Origin: Verrucomicrobiaceae bacterium
GTDB taxonomy: Bacteria; Verrucomicrobiota; Verrucomicrobiia; Verrucomicrobiales; Verrucomicrobiaceae
DNA length: 64,000 bases
Assembly (NCBI GenBank): GCA_015075365.1
Contig: JABTUN010000002.1
Coordinates: 806,001-870,000, forward strand
Direction of reading: 5' to 3'
The notes beneath the pieces are model-generated. The model ran no database searches. It was not told the origin of the DNA and was given only the letters and a program-made list of their open reading frames with translations. Numbering within the stretch: position 1 is the first letter of the stretch; the number at the start of each line of letters is the position of its first letter. Shown piece by piece: positions 1 through 9,097 of the stretch. The translations under genes and the position numbers were made by a program.

Positions 1-1
1 G

Positions 2-835
2 CAGATCGCCGACTGGGGGCCGCAGGTGCTCTGCCTGTGGGTGTTTGTGAGCCTGCTGATCGCGGGCAGCTTCATTGATATCGAGCATTTCATCCTGCCG
101 CACTCCATCACCTTTGGCGGGGCGGCGGCAGGCCTGCTGGCCGCGCTGTGGGTGCCGCAGCTCGTGGGCGTGGAGCCGGGGGACCACTGGCGCGGGCTGG
201 GCCTGTCCTTTGGCAGCGCGGCGATCGGCCTGGGCGGCCTGTGGCTGGTGGTGGAGCTGGGAAAGCTGGCCTTTGGCCGCAAGAAGCATGTCTTTGAGAA
301 ATCCGTGCGCTGGGAGGTGGCGCAGCCGGATGAGAACGAGCCGCCGGTGGTGCGCTTCGCCGACACGGAGATGGGCTGGGCGGACATCTTCATGCGCGGC
401 AGCGACCGCATGCAGATCACCTGCGAGGAGCTGCAGGTGAACGCCGACCGCTTTGAAAAGACCACCGCCGAGCTGTGGATGGAGAAGATCAAGGTGCGGG
501 ATGGAAACGACTTCCGCGAGTTCCCGCTGGAGGGCGTGACAAAGCTGCACGGACGGATCACGCAGCTCGTCATCCCGCGCGAGGCGATGGGCATGGGCGA
601 TGTGTTTTTTCTCATGATGATCGGCGCCTTCTGCGGGTGGAAGTGCGTGCTCTTCACCATCCTGGCCGCCTCCGTGCTGGGCACGGTGATCGCCCTGCTC
701 AGCCGCCTGATCGGCCGCTCCGAATGGGGCGCGAAGATCCCCTTTGGCCCCTATCTGGCCGCCGGGGCGCTCATCTGGCTCTTTTACGGCACAGAGATTC
801 TCGACTGGTACATCTCCAAGACGGCGTGGCGGTAA
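2..835 (+). CDS. Prepilin peptidase, A24 family (5' end missing)
   Basis: Inner-membrane aspartic protease that would process type IV pilin or type II secretion pseudopilin leader peptides. The frame is open to the first bases of the window, so the N-terminus (normally including the zinc-binding and methylase part) lies upstream. The two catalytic aspartates are visible: D26 of the visible part in FIDIEHFILP, and D200 in the GMGD motif, each in a hydrophobic helix. Between them lies a soluble insert of more than 100 residues (about residues 95-190, charged, Trp/Glu-rich), much longer than the short loop of the Escherichia coli enzyme. Such inserts may be normal in this phylum. The end IPFGPYLAAGALIWL is typical of the family. 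It is followed after 35 nt by the BatA-like gene in the same direction, but a functional link is not evident. Confidence 0.9.
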   Translation, partial: QIADWGPQVLCLWVFVSLLIAGSFIDIEHFILPHSITFGGAAAGLLAALWVPQLVGVEPGDHWRGLGLSFGSAAIGLGGLWLVVELGKLAFGRKKHVFEKSVRWEVAQPDENEPPVVRFADTEMGWADIFMRGSDRMQITCEELQVNADRFEKTTAELWMEKIKVRDGNDFREFPLEGVTKLHGRITQLVIPREAMGMGDVFFLMMIGAFCGWKCVLFTILAASVLGTVIALLSRLIGRSEWGAKIPFGPYLAAGALIWLFYGTEILDWYISKTAWR

Positions 836-870
836 GACGGGGACGGTGACGCCGTTCTGATCCTGTCTTC

Positions 871-2880
871 ATGTCCTGGCTCTTTCCCCTCTACCTCGCC
901 GGTGCGGCCGCGATCATCGCGCCGATTCTGATGCATCTGCGCCGGCGGCCGCCGCAGGACCGCGTGGAGTTCAGCTCCCTGCTCTTTCTGGATGCGCAGA
1001 CGCCCGTGCCCGTCAGCAAGCGAAAGCTGGAAAACTGGCTGCTGCTGCTGCTGCGCTGCCTGGCGCTCATCCTGCTCGCGCTGATGTTCTCCCGCCCCTT
1101 TCTCCAGGGGGATGACACCGCCGCGGAGTCCCCGCACAGCGCCACGCTCATCCTGGTGGACCGCAGCGCCTCGATGCGCCGCGCGGACCTGTGGAAACGC
1201 GCGGTCACAGAGGCGGAAAAACTCGTGAAGGAGGCCCGGATCACCGACCGCGTGGCGATCGCCGCGTTTGACCGCGAACTCACGCCGCTGTGGACCTTTG
1301 AGGAGGACCGCAGCACGCCCGCAGACCGCCTCACCGCGCTGCAAACACGGCTGGCCGCGCTGTCGCCCTCGTGGAGCGGCACGCACCTCGACCACGCCCT
1401 CATCGCCGCCGTGCCATCCTTTGATTCCACCACCACCGGCCTGCAAAAACGCATCCACCTCATCTCCGACCTTCAGGAGGGCACACGGCTCGACGCGCTG
1501 CGCAGCATCGCCTGGCCTGCCGGACTCGCCTTGAGCGTGCATCGCATCGATCCGCCCTCGAATGACAACCTCTCGGTCACGCTCGCCGCGCGCGACACAG
1601 ATGAGGGCATGGAGAGCGCCGTCCGCCTGCGCCTCAGCAACACCCGCGACTCCGCGCTGCGCGATTTCACGCTCGCCTGGCAGGACGCGCCCAAATCCCA
1701 GGCCATCACCGCGCAACTGCCGCCCGGCGCCTCCCGCATCCTCTCCGCGCCGCCCAATGCCACCAACGCCACCGTGCTCACCCTCACCGGCGACGCGCAT
1801 GACTTCGACAACCGCGTCTTCATCGCCCCGCCGCAGCCTCGCGAGGTGCGCATTCATTTCCTCGGCAAGGAAGCCACGCGCGATGAGGCCGCCTCACCTC
1901 TGTACTACCTGGCCCGCGCCCTGCAACCCACGACCACGCTCGCCCCCGTCCTCACCGTTGATGAAAAACTGCCCGCGCAGCCAGCCGATGTCCTTTTCAT
2001 CACCGGCAGCGCCGCGCCCGCCGGCCTGCGTGATTATGTCGAGCGCGGCGGCTTCCTCGTCACCGTGCCGGAGGACGCCACCTTGCTCAAGGAGCTCACC
2101 GGTCTCGACCTCACCGTCACCGCGGACACCGGCGGCGACTACCGCATGCTCGCCGAGGTCAAAACGGAGCACCCATTGCTCCACCCCTTCGCCGATCCCA
2201 AGCTGCGGGACTTCACCAAGCTCCGCTTCTGGAAGCACCGCGTCATCCGTGATGCGGGCACTCCTGCCCGCACTTCCGGCCTCGAAACCCTCGCCACCTT
2301 CGACAACGGCCACCCTGCCATCCTCAGCGCGCGTATCGGCAAGGGCACGCTCATCGTGCTGGCCTCCGGCTGGCATCCGGCGGACAGCCAGCTCGCGCTG
2401 AGCACGAAATTCGTGCCGCTGCTCTACGGCTGGCTGGCCGCCGCCGGTTTCAGCCACGATCCGGCTGCCACGCTCTTCGTCGGTGACACGCTGCCGCTCG
2501 ACGCGGCGCAGGCGCACACCGTCACCGATCCGGAGAACAAAACGCACGCCCTCAAGCCCGGCGAAACCTTCACCGCGGCGCAAATCGGCCTCCACAAGGT
2601 CCAAACAGGCGCGCAGACCCGGACCATCGCCGTCAACCTGACGCCAGAGGAGGGCCGCGTGCTGCCGCTGGAGCCCCCAAAGCTCGCCGAACACGGCCTC
2701 CAGCTCTCCAGCGCCGCCGAGACCACGGCCGCCACGCCCGCCGACCAGCAACGCCTCACCGCCACGGACACGGAGCAGCGCCAGCGCAGTTGGTGGTGGA
2801 TCTTGACCGCCCTTTTGGCCGTCCTTTTGCTCGAAACGGCCCTGGCGGGGCGTTCAAGGCAAGTAATGGCCCCAGCCTGA
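871..2880 (+). CDS. BatA-like membrane protein with von Willebrand A domain
   Basis: The 669-residue protein starts with the double-transmembrane segment typical of BatA-type proteins (LFPLYLAGAAAIIAPILMHL, then a second helix near residues 52-70 after a basic linker). A vWA domain follows whose MIDAS motif DRSAS starts at D97. A long beta-rich periplasmic region runs to about residue 635, and one transmembrane helix with a short basic tail closes the protein. The family is associated with MoxR AAA ATPases and Bat proteins, but no MoxR gene lies in this window. The next genes (small membrane protein, then a DUF4175-like giant) follow at 24 and 30 nt, so these three probably form one envelope operon. 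The substrate is unknown. The ATG at 871 was chosen because it begins the first membrane helix. Confidence 0.85.
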   Translation: MSWLFPLYLAGAAAIIAPILMHLRRRPPQDRVEFSSLLFLDAQTPVPVSKRKLENWLLLLLRCLALILLALMFSRPFLQGDDTAAESPHSATLILVDRSASMRRADLWKRAVTEAEKLVKEARITDRVAIAAFDRELTPLWTFEEDRSTPADRLTALQTRLAALSPSWSGTHLDHALIAAVPSFDSTTTGLQKRIHLISDLQEGTRLDALRSIAWPAGLALSVHRIDPPSNDNLSVTLAARDTDEGMESAVRLRLSNTRDSALRDFTLAWQDAPKSQAITAQLPPGASRILSAPPNATNATVLTLTGDAHDFDNRVFIAPPQPREVRIHFLGKEATRDEAASPLYYLARALQPTTTLAPVLTVDEKLPAQPADVLFITGSAAPAGLRDYVERGGFLVTVPEDATLLKELTGLDLTVTADTGGDYRMLAEVKTEHPLLHPFADPKLRDFTKLRFWKHRVIRDAGTPARTSGLETLATFDNGHPAILSARIGKGTLIVLASGWHPADSQLALSTKFVPLLYGWLAAAGFSHDPAATLFVGDTLPLDAAQAHTVTDPENKTHALKPGETFTAAQIGLHKVQTGAQTRTIAVNLTPEEGRVLPLEPPKLAEHGLQLSSAAETTAATPADQQRLTATDTEQRQRSWWWILTALLAVLLLETALAGRSRQVMAPA

Positions 2881-2904
2881 CACTCTTCGCATCTCCAGAC
2901 TTCC

Positions 2905-3144
2905 ATGAGCCCGATCTCACACGACAAGCGTCTGCACTTCGGGTGCGGCTTTGTCCTCGGCGGGCTCCTTGCGTTCGTGGTTTTGATGGAGCCGGTGATC
3001 CAGCAAGGCTCCAGCCTGTGGGCGGTCATTTTCACCTGCGCGCTGGTGACCGCGTTTTTTGCCATGAGACATGGCGAAACTTTCTGGTCCAAAGCCTCTT
3101 CCATCATTTCCACCCTATTCACCTGGCTGTCCCACTGGAGATAG
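2905..3144 (+). CDS. Small two-helix membrane protein, unknown function
   Basis: A 79-residue protein with two hydrophobic segments (about residues 11-28 and 37-52) and a Trp/Ser-rich amphipathic tail. The N-terminal SHDKRLHFGCGF resembles the start of small VanZ-like or phage-holin-like membrane proteins, but it is too short to assign. It sits between the BatA-like and DUF4175-like genes in the same direction with short gaps, so it is probably co-transcribed. No catalytic motif is visible. The ATG is well placed after the preceding stop, although no strong Shine-Dalgarno sequence is seen. Confidence 0.6.
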   Translation: MSPISHDKRLHFGCGFVLGGLLAFVVLMEPVIQQGSSLWAVIFTCALVTAFFAMRHGETFWSKASSIISTLFTWLSHWR

Positions 3145-3174
3145 ACCGGTCATCAACTCCTCACCGCCCCAGCC

Positions 3175-6100
3175 ATGATCGCACGCACCATCCTCGAAGC
3201 CCGCATCGCCGAAGTCCGTGAGGCCCTGCGGAAGGCACGGCTGCTGCGCCATCTGGCGGCCGTTTTTCTCGTCGGCATCGTCGTGCGCGGCGCTTTGCTC
3301 CTGGCGGTGTGGCAGGGCGTGACCATTCCAAGGCCGCTCGACCGCTGGTCGATGCTCGCGCTCATCGCGCTGGCGGTCATCGCCTGGCTCAAGGGCCGCC
3401 GGAACATCTGGAGCGACCGCGAGATCGCCCGGATGATCGAGGAAAAGCATCCCGTGCTGGACTCCCTGCTGCTCACGGCGATCGACCACGAGCCGCAGGC
3501 GAAAGAACCCTCCTCCTTCCTGCACGAACGCGTCATCGACCAGGCGCTGGCGCGCGCCGCCACGCAAAACTGGCCCGTCACCGTCGCGCAGCGGCCGTAT
3601 TCACGCGCGCTCGTGGCGGCATGGGCCGTCGTGATCGGTTTCATGGCCATCGAACTGACGCACCGGCTGCGGCCTGAGCCCGCCGCGCCGCCAGCGGCCG
3701 CCCTCGCCACCGAAACAGCCCCGGCGGCACCCACCGAGTTCAAGGTCACCCTCACACCGGGTGATACAGAGATCGAGCGCGGCTCCCGCCTCATCGTGGA
3801 GGCCCGTTTCGACGGCCCGGTGCCGGAGGATGCCACGCTCGTCATCCAGGAGACGGACGGCAAGCCGCGCGACACCCTGCCAATGCGCCTCACCGTGGAC
3901 GGACAGGTTTTCGGCGGCCTCATCGCCAAGGTGGACCGCGACGCCACCTACCACGTCGAGTTCGCCGGTCAAAAGTCCCCCACGCACACCATCCGCGTGT
4001 TCGACTATCCCGCGCTCGTGCGCGCCGATGCCGTCGTCACGCCGCCGGAATACACGAAGCTGCCACCGAAGGAGACGAAGAACACGCAGAAGGTCACCGC
4101 GCTGGAAGGCTCGAAAGTCACCTGGAGAATCCAGGTGAACAAACCGCTCGTCATGGAGGACGCCGCCCGCCCGGCCGGCACCCACCTCACCGCCGCGGAG
4201 CTTTTCGGCGAAGACAAGACCGTCATTGCGCTCACGCCCACCGCTGGCGATGCCACGCTGCTGGAAGGCGTGCTCACCGCCGAAAAAACGCAGAAGTACC
4301 GCCTGCACCTCGTCGATGAGGCCGAGCGCGCGAACAAGAACCCGCCGTGGTTCACCGTGACCGTGCAGAGCAACCAACTGGCAAAGATCGAAGTCGTGTT
4401 TCCCAAGCGTGACATCCAGGTCTCCAGCATCCAGGAACTGCCGGTCGAGGCCAAGGTGTCCGACGACCTCGGCGTGACGAAAAGCGGCGCGGTTTTCAGC
4501 ATCAACGGCAACAGCAAGGAAATCCTCTTCCAGCATCCCGTCACCGCGCCGCTCAAAAAGCAGGACGTGCGCGCCGAGCTCACGCTCGAAAAAGAAAACG
4601 CGCAGCCACGGCAGTTGGTGAGCTATTACCTTTGGGCGGAGGACACCGGCCCGAAGGGCGAGGTGCGCCGCAGCATGAGCGACATGTTCTTCGCCGACAT
4701 CCGCCACTTCGAGGACATCTTCCGCGAGGCCGAGGCACCTCCTGCCGAGCCCGGACAGCCAAAGCCGAAAGGCCAGACCGACAAGCTCGTCGATCTCGTC
4801 AAACAGATCGTCAATGCCACCTGGCGCCTCATCCGCGACACGAACGCCGGCCGCGCCATGGAAGCCGCCGCGCCCGATGTCGATGTCGTGAACGAGTCCG
4901 TCGGCATCGCGCTCGAACAGGTGAAGGAAGGCATGGAGGAGGCCGAGGATGCGGAGATCAAGCAGGCGCTCACCGAGGCGTGGAAATCGCTCAAAGACGC
5001 GCAGCCGCCGCTCCAGCAGGCCTCCGAGGAGAAGAAACGCTCCCCTTTGAACCAGGCGCTGGCCTTTGAGCAAAGCGCGCTCGAGTGGCTGCACCGCGCG
5101 CAGAGCCGGGAACATCAGGTTATGCGCCAGAACCAGCCGCAGATGGCCGCCGCCTCTGCCAGCCAGCAGCAACAGCAAAACCAGCTCATGGACCTGGAAT
5201 TGAAGCAGAAGGAGCAGCGTTACGAAGAGGAAAAGGCCGCGACTGAAGAGCAAACCGCCGAGCAGCAGGAGAATTTGCAGGTCTTGAACCGCCTCAAGGA
5301 GCTGGCACGCCGCCAGGAGGCGCTGGCGGAGAAGATGAAGGAGCTGCAAAACCAGCTGGCCGAGGCAAAGAGCGAGCAGGAGAAACAAGAGCTCGAAAAC
5401 CAGCTCAAACGCCTCCAGGCGGAGCAGGAGCAGCTCCTGCGCGATCTCGACGACCTCAAGGACCGCATGGAAAAACCGGAGAACGCCCAGCAGATGGCCG
5501 AGGCGAAGGAACAGCTCGAAAAAACCCGTGAGCAGGTGAACGAGGCCGCCGAGCAGCTCAAAAACGAGCAGCTTGCCGATGCCACCAACTCCGCCACCCG
5601 CGCGCAGCGCGAGCTGGAGCAGATGCAGGAGGACTTCCGGCAGAAGACGGGCAAAAAATTCGCGGAGGACGTGAAGCAGCTCCGCCAGCAGGCGCGGCAA
5701 GCAGCGGACGCGCAGAAAAAGATCAGCGAGGCAATCGAGAACCAGAAAACACCCGACGCCGCCGATGCAGGTGACAGCGCCGCCGACCTGGCGCGCACGC
5801 TCAATAACAGCCAGCTCGGCCGCCAGGTGGCAGAGCAGCAGGAGAACATCGAAAAACTCCTCAACAACATGCGTCAGCTCAGCGAGCAGTCAGAGCAGTC
5901 GGAGCCCCTGCTCCACCGCAACCTCTACGACGCCGTGCGCCAGGCGCAGACCGGCGGCTTGGAGGAGAACCTCCAGGAAACCCGCGACCAGCTCCGCTAC
6001 GGCTCACGCGCCGGCGCGCAGGATGCGGAGCGCAAGGCCGCCAACAGCGTCGGACAACTGCAAAAAGGCGTGGAAAAGGCGGCGGAGAGCGTGCTGGGCA

Positions 6101-7269
6101 GCGAAAGCGAGGCCCTGCGCGTGGCCCGCAACGAACTGGACCGCCTGATCAAAGAGGCGCAGGAGGAGGAGAACACAGCGCAGCGCGGCCAGCAGGCATC
6201 CGATGCGTCAGACAAATCAGGCCCGCCCGATACGAAAAGCCAAAACGCCGAAGGCCAAGATCAGAATGCCCCCCAAGACCCAAAGGTGGCCGAAAAAGCC
6301 ACCCAATCTGGTAAAGGCCAGATGGGGCAAAAGCCGGGCGAACAGAGCGAGCCGGGTGAAAAAGGCGAAGGCCAGGGACAAGGCCGTGGCGAACCCCAAG
6401 ACCCAAAAACCGCCCAAAACAGCCGCCAGCCCGGCGAAGCTCAGCAAGGCCAGCAACCCGGCGAAAAAGGCAAGAGCGAGGGCCAGAGCGGCCAGCAACC
6501 CGGCGATCGAGGCCAGGGCAAAAACGAATCCCAGCCGCAGATGGCCCAAGGCGGCCAAGGCCAGCAGCCTGGAGAAGGACAGCGGCCCGGCGAACAAGGC
6601 CAAGGGCAGCAGCAGGCCCAGGCTGAAGGCCAAGGTCAAAGCCAAGGGCGGCAGCAAGGCCAGGACCAGCAGCAGGCCCGGAATTCGTCTCCACGCGAGG
6701 GGCAGCAGCCCGGCGGGCAACAACGTGGTGAAGGCCGGGGCGAAGGTGCCCGGCAGCAAGCCGCCGAAGATGGCAGCCGCCGCCCTCCTGAGGGACCGGG
6801 GCGCGAGCGTTCATCCAACGCCGGCAACCGCATGGCGGGCGGCAGCACCAGTGGCGGTGGAGATAACAGCCGCGGTGCCAGTTTCAGCGGCGGCCTGTTC
6901 TTCGACGACACCCAGGAGCAGCCGGACCGCGGCCTCTTCACCGGTGAAGGCTATGACCGCTGGAGCGACCGCCTGCGCAATGTCGAGGAGTTGCTGAACA
7001 ATCCCGAGCTGCGCAACGAGGCCGCCAAAATCCTCGACCGCGCGCGTGATCTGCGCGTGGAGTCCCGCCGCAACAACGAAGCCCCGCAGGTGGCGCATCT
7101 CAACCAGCGCATCACACAGCCGCTCGTCGAGCTGCGTGACCGCGTGGCCGAGGAGCTCGCGAAAAAGGACGCCGGCAAAAACCTCGCCCCCGTGGACCGC
7201 GATCCGGTGCCCGCCGAGTTCCGCGACCTCGTGAAGCGCTACTACAAGGAACTGGGAGCGGGAAAATGA
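3175..7269 (+). CDS. Giant DUF4175-like membrane protein with coiled coil and Gln/Gly-rich region
   Basis: A 1364-residue protein. Three hydrophobic helices lie near residues 25-45, 58-72 and 145-162. A beta-rich extracytoplasmic region (about 170-510) follows, then a very long Gln/Glu/Lys/Ala coiled coil (about 600-960), a low-complexity region rich in GQ, PGE and GEG (about 1010-1215), and a conserved-looking C-terminal helical domain (about 1235-1364). The N-terminal helices and the REIARMIEEKHPVLDSLLLTAI segment fit DUF4175-type proteins that accompany BatA-like genes in this phylum; this assignment is from memory. It ends 9 nt before the convergent kinase gene. The Gly/Gln region is encoded by imperfect nucleotide repeats and could vary in length between strains. 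The role is unknown; a cell-envelope scaffold is an inference. Confidence 0.75.
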   Translation: MIARTILEARIAEVREALRKARLLRHLAAVFLVGIVVRGALLLAVWQGVTIPRPLDRWSMLALIALAVIAWLKGRRNIWSDREIARMIEEKHPVLDSLLLTAIDHEPQAKEPSSFLHERVIDQALARAATQNWPVTVAQRPYSRALVAAWAVVIGFMAIELTHRLRPEPAAPPAAALATETAPAAPTEFKVTLTPGDTEIERGSRLIVEARFDGPVPEDATLVIQETDGKPRDTLPMRLTVDGQVFGGLIAKVDRDATYHVEFAGQKSPTHTIRVFDYPALVRADAVVTPPEYTKLPPKETKNTQKVTALEGSKVTWRIQVNKPLVMEDAARPAGTHLTAAELFGEDKTVIALTPTAGDATLLEGVLTAEKTQKYRLHLVDEAERANKNPPWFTVTVQSNQLAKIEVVFPKRDIQVSSIQELPVEAKVSDDLGVTKSGAVFSINGNSKEILFQHPVTAPLKKQDVRAELTLEKENAQPRQLVSYYLWAEDTGPKGEVRRSMSDMFFADIRHFEDIFREAEAPPAEPGQPKPKGQTDKLVDLVKQIVNATWRLIRDTNAGRAMEAAAPDVDVVNESVGIALEQVKEGMEEAEDAEIKQALTEAWKSLKDAQPPLQQASEEKKRSPLNQALAFEQSALEWLHRAQSREHQVMRQNQPQMAAASASQQQQQNQLMDLELKQKEQRYEEEKAATEEQTAEQQENLQVLNRLKELARRQEALAEKMKELQNQLAEAKSEQEKQELENQLKRLQAEQEQLLRDLDDLKDRMEKPENAQQMAEAKEQLEKTREQVNEAAEQLKNEQLADATNSATRAQRELEQMQEDFRQKTGKKFAEDVKQLRQQARQAADAQKKISEAIENQKTPDAADAGDSAADLARTLNNSQLGRQVAEQQENIEKLLNNMRQLSEQSEQSEPLLHRNLYDAVRQAQTGGLEENLQETRDQLRYGSRAGAQDAERKAANSVGQLQKGVEKAAESVLGSESEALRVARNELDRLIKEAQEEENTAQRGQQASDASDKSGPPDTKSQNAEGQDQNAPQDPKVAEKATQSGKGQMGQKPGEQSEPGEKGEGQGQGRGEPQDPKTAQNSRQPGEAQQGQQPGEKGKSEGQSGQQPGDRGQGKNESQPQMAQGGQGQQPGEGQRPGEQGQGQQQAQAEGQGQSQGRQQGQDQQQARNSSPREGQQPGGQQRGEGRGEGARQQAAEDGSRRPPEGPGRERSSNAGNRMAGGSTSGGGDNSRGASFSGGLFFDDTQEQPDRGLFTGEGYDRWSDRLRNVEELLNNPELRNEAAKILDRARDLRVESRRNNEAPQVAHLNQRITQPLVELRDRVAEELAKKDAGKNLAPVDRDPVPAEFRDLVKRYYKELGAGK

Positions 7270-7278
7270 TTGCGCGGC

Positions 7279-8310
7279 TCACCGGCTCACGCGCCCGCCG
7301 CCATCGCCGGCCATGAGCGCCTCAATCTCGGCGCGCGTGCTGCGGTTGTAATCACCCTCGATCGAATGCGCCAGGCATCCGGCCGCGGTGGCGAAAGCGA
7401 TGGCATCCACCGCGCTGGAGTTGTGCAACAACGAAAAAACCAGCCCGGCGGTGAAGGCATCTCCCGCGCCCAGACGGTCCACGACCTGCGTGATGACATG
7501 TCGCGGCGCCAGATGCAGCGTGTCCGTGGCATGCACATACAGCGCGCCGCTGAAACTCTGCGCCGCCGAGGTGCTGCCATCCCGCAGGGTGAAGGCCGCG
7601 TGCATCACATTGGGAAACTCCGCCACGATCCGTCGCGCCAGCGCGTGCAGATCGCCGTCGTGCGTCACGCCCAGCATCGCCGTGGCATCGCTGATGCCGC
7701 CGACGAAGACCGTCACTTGCGGCAGCAGCGCGCGCATGGTGCGCGTGGCCAGTTCCCGCGCCTCCAGCGGCGGCTCCCAGCGCCAGAGCTTCGTGCGGTA
7801 GTTCATGTCACACACGACCGCGATGCCACGCCTCCGCGCCTCCTGCGCGGCGAACAGCGCCACCTCCGCCGCATTGCGGGAGATCGCGGGCGTGATGCCG
7901 GAGATCACAAACCATTCACAGCCGTCAAAGATGTGCTCCCAGTCATAGGCGGAGGCCGGAGTGACGGCCACGGCGGCTCCTTCACGGTCATAAATCACAT
8001 TCCCGCCGCGCTGGTTCACACCGTGTTCCAGGAAATAGATGCCCAGCCTTCCTTCCCGCGTGCGCAGGATGTGCCGTGTGTCCACACCCAGGCCGCGCAG
8101 TTCCGTCACGCAGGCATCCGCCACCGCATGCTCCGGCAACGCGGTGACAAAGGCCGCGTCCACACCAAGATGGGCCAGCGCGACCGCGATGCTGGCCTCC
8201 GCCCCGGCAAAGGTCACGTCCACCGTGCCCGGCATGGCCTGCTGAAAACGAGCATAGCCCGGCGTGGCGGCGCGCATCATGATTTCGCCAAACGTGACGA
8301 CCCGGCTCAT
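7279..8310 (-). CDS. kdgK: PfkB-family sugar kinase, probable 2-keto-3-deoxygluconate kinase
   Basis: A 343-residue ribokinase/PfkB-fold kinase. It opens with VVTFGEIMMR, shows the first signature around GAEASIAVALAHLG, and carries the C-terminal PfkB signature DRLGAGDAFTAG with the catalytic aspartate D284. The predicted reaction is ATP-dependent phosphorylation of 2-keto-3-deoxygluconate (KDG) to KDPG in the cytoplasm. The substrate is inferred from the upstream gene, which encodes the KDPG aldolase that would use the product. The start ATG at 8310 overlaps the aldolase stop codon (ATGA type), indicating tight co-translation. The reading frame remains open upstream, but that extension runs antisense-like through the aldolase and is not real. 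Other PfkB sugar kinases cannot be excluded from sequence alone. Confidence 0.85.
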   Translation of the reverse strand: MSRVVTFGEIMMRAATPGYARFQQAMPGTVDVTFAGAEASIAVALAHLGVDAAFVTALPEHAVADACVTELRGLGVDTRHILRTREGRLGIYFLEHGVNQRGGNVIYDREGAAVAVTPASAYDWEHIFDGCEWFVISGITPAISRNAAEVALFAAQEARRRGIAVVCDMNYRTKLWRWEPPLEARELATRTMRALLPQVTVFVGGISDATAMLGVTHDGDLHALARRIVAEFPNVMHAAFTLRDGSTSAAQSFSGALYVHATDTLHLAPRHVITQVVDRLGAGDAFTAGLVFSLLHNSSAVDAIAFATAAGCLAHSIEGDYNRSTRAEIEALMAGDGGGRVSR

Positions 8311-8966
8311 GGACGCACCTCCCGGACGATCCCGGTGATCTCCGCCGCCAGCGCTGTGATCGCGCCCCAATCCTGCCGGGCGATGAGCTCCTTCGGCGCG
8401 AGCCAGGAACCGCCCAACGCCAGCACGGAGGCTTCTTTCAAATACACCGCCGCGTTGGCCGCGTTCACGCCCCCCAGCGGGATGAAGCGCACGCCGAGGT
8501 GAAGGAAAGGCGCGGCAATCGTCCGCAAATACGGCAGTCCCCCTGCAGGCTCGCAGGGAAAAAACTTCAGCACCTTGCATCCGGCCTCCAGCGCCAGCTC
8601 GATGTCCGTGGGCGTGCAGACTCCCGGCGCGAAGGGCAGCCCGGCACGCCGCGCCTCCGCCACCACGCGAGGGTTCATGCCTGGTGCCACGCCGAAGCTG
8701 GCGCCGCACTCCATCACCGCGTCCACCTGCTCCGGCCTGAGGATCGTGCCCGCACCCAGCACCATCTCCGGCACTTCCTGACCAATCCGGCGCAGGCATT
8801 CCAGCGCGGCATCCGTGCGGAGCGTCAGCTCGATGGCAGACACGCCGCCGGCCAGCAGCGCGCGCGCCAGCGGCACCGCGTCCGCCACGCGGTCGATCAT
8901 CAGCACGGCCACGACGCCGTTTTGCTCCAGGTGGCGGTTCAGTTCATCGGGAAAGGAGTGATCCAT
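8307..8966 (-). CDS. eda: KDPG/KHG aldolase
   Basis: Class I aldolase of 219 residues, the usual length. The Schiff-base lysine is K134 in [14 protein letters not shown]. The catalytic glutamate is E46 in AIELTLRT, and the phosphate-binding glycine segments (PLGGVN, LALGGSW) are in place. It cleaves 2-keto-3-deoxy-6-phosphogluconate to pyruvate and glyceraldehyde 3-phosphate. It is the first gene of a two-gene minus-strand unit with the KDG kinase. The 131-nt gap to the divergent SDR gene holds candidate operator repeats, so both directions may respond to the same sugar-acid signal. Confidence 0.93.
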   Translation of the reverse strand: MDHSFPDELNRHLEQNGVVAVLMIDRVADAVPLARALLAGGVSAIELTLRTDAALECLRRIGQEVPEMVLGAGTILRPEQVDAVMECGASFGVAPGMNPRVVAEARRAGLPFAPGVCTPTDIELALEAGCKVLKFFPCEPAGGLPYLRTIAAPFLHLGVRFIPLGGVNAANAAVYLKEASVLALGGSWLAPKELIARQDWGAITALAAEITGIVREVRP

Positions 8967-9011
8967 CAGTGGAAGCAGGACGGGAGAGTCGCGAATGCAA
9001 CCCGCAAGTCA

Positions 9012-9048
9012 TTCACCCGCCATGTGAAGCGAAATTCACCCTGTGGAA
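9012..9048. promoter_or_regulatory. Candidate operator in the divergent kdgK-eda / SDR promoter region
   Basis: In the 131-nt region between the two divergent units, TTCAC at 9012-9016 is followed after 7 nt by its inverted partner GTGAA at 9024-9028. A second, imperfect copy (TTCAC, 3 nt, GTGGAA) lies at 9035-9048. Two adjacent dyads in a divergent promoter suggest a dimeric repressor site. No regulator gene is adjacent, and the assignment is inference. Confidence 0.35.
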
Positions 9049-9097
9049 ACACGCGCAGGCTTGCGGCGGAGTGACCGCACGCCATAGATGCGCGGCC

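Noticed and set aside
3601-5700. Long antisense open frame opposite the giant membrane protein
   Set aside because: It is the Leu-rich antisense shadow of a Gln/Glu/Lys coiled coil. The plus strand has domain structure and operon context.
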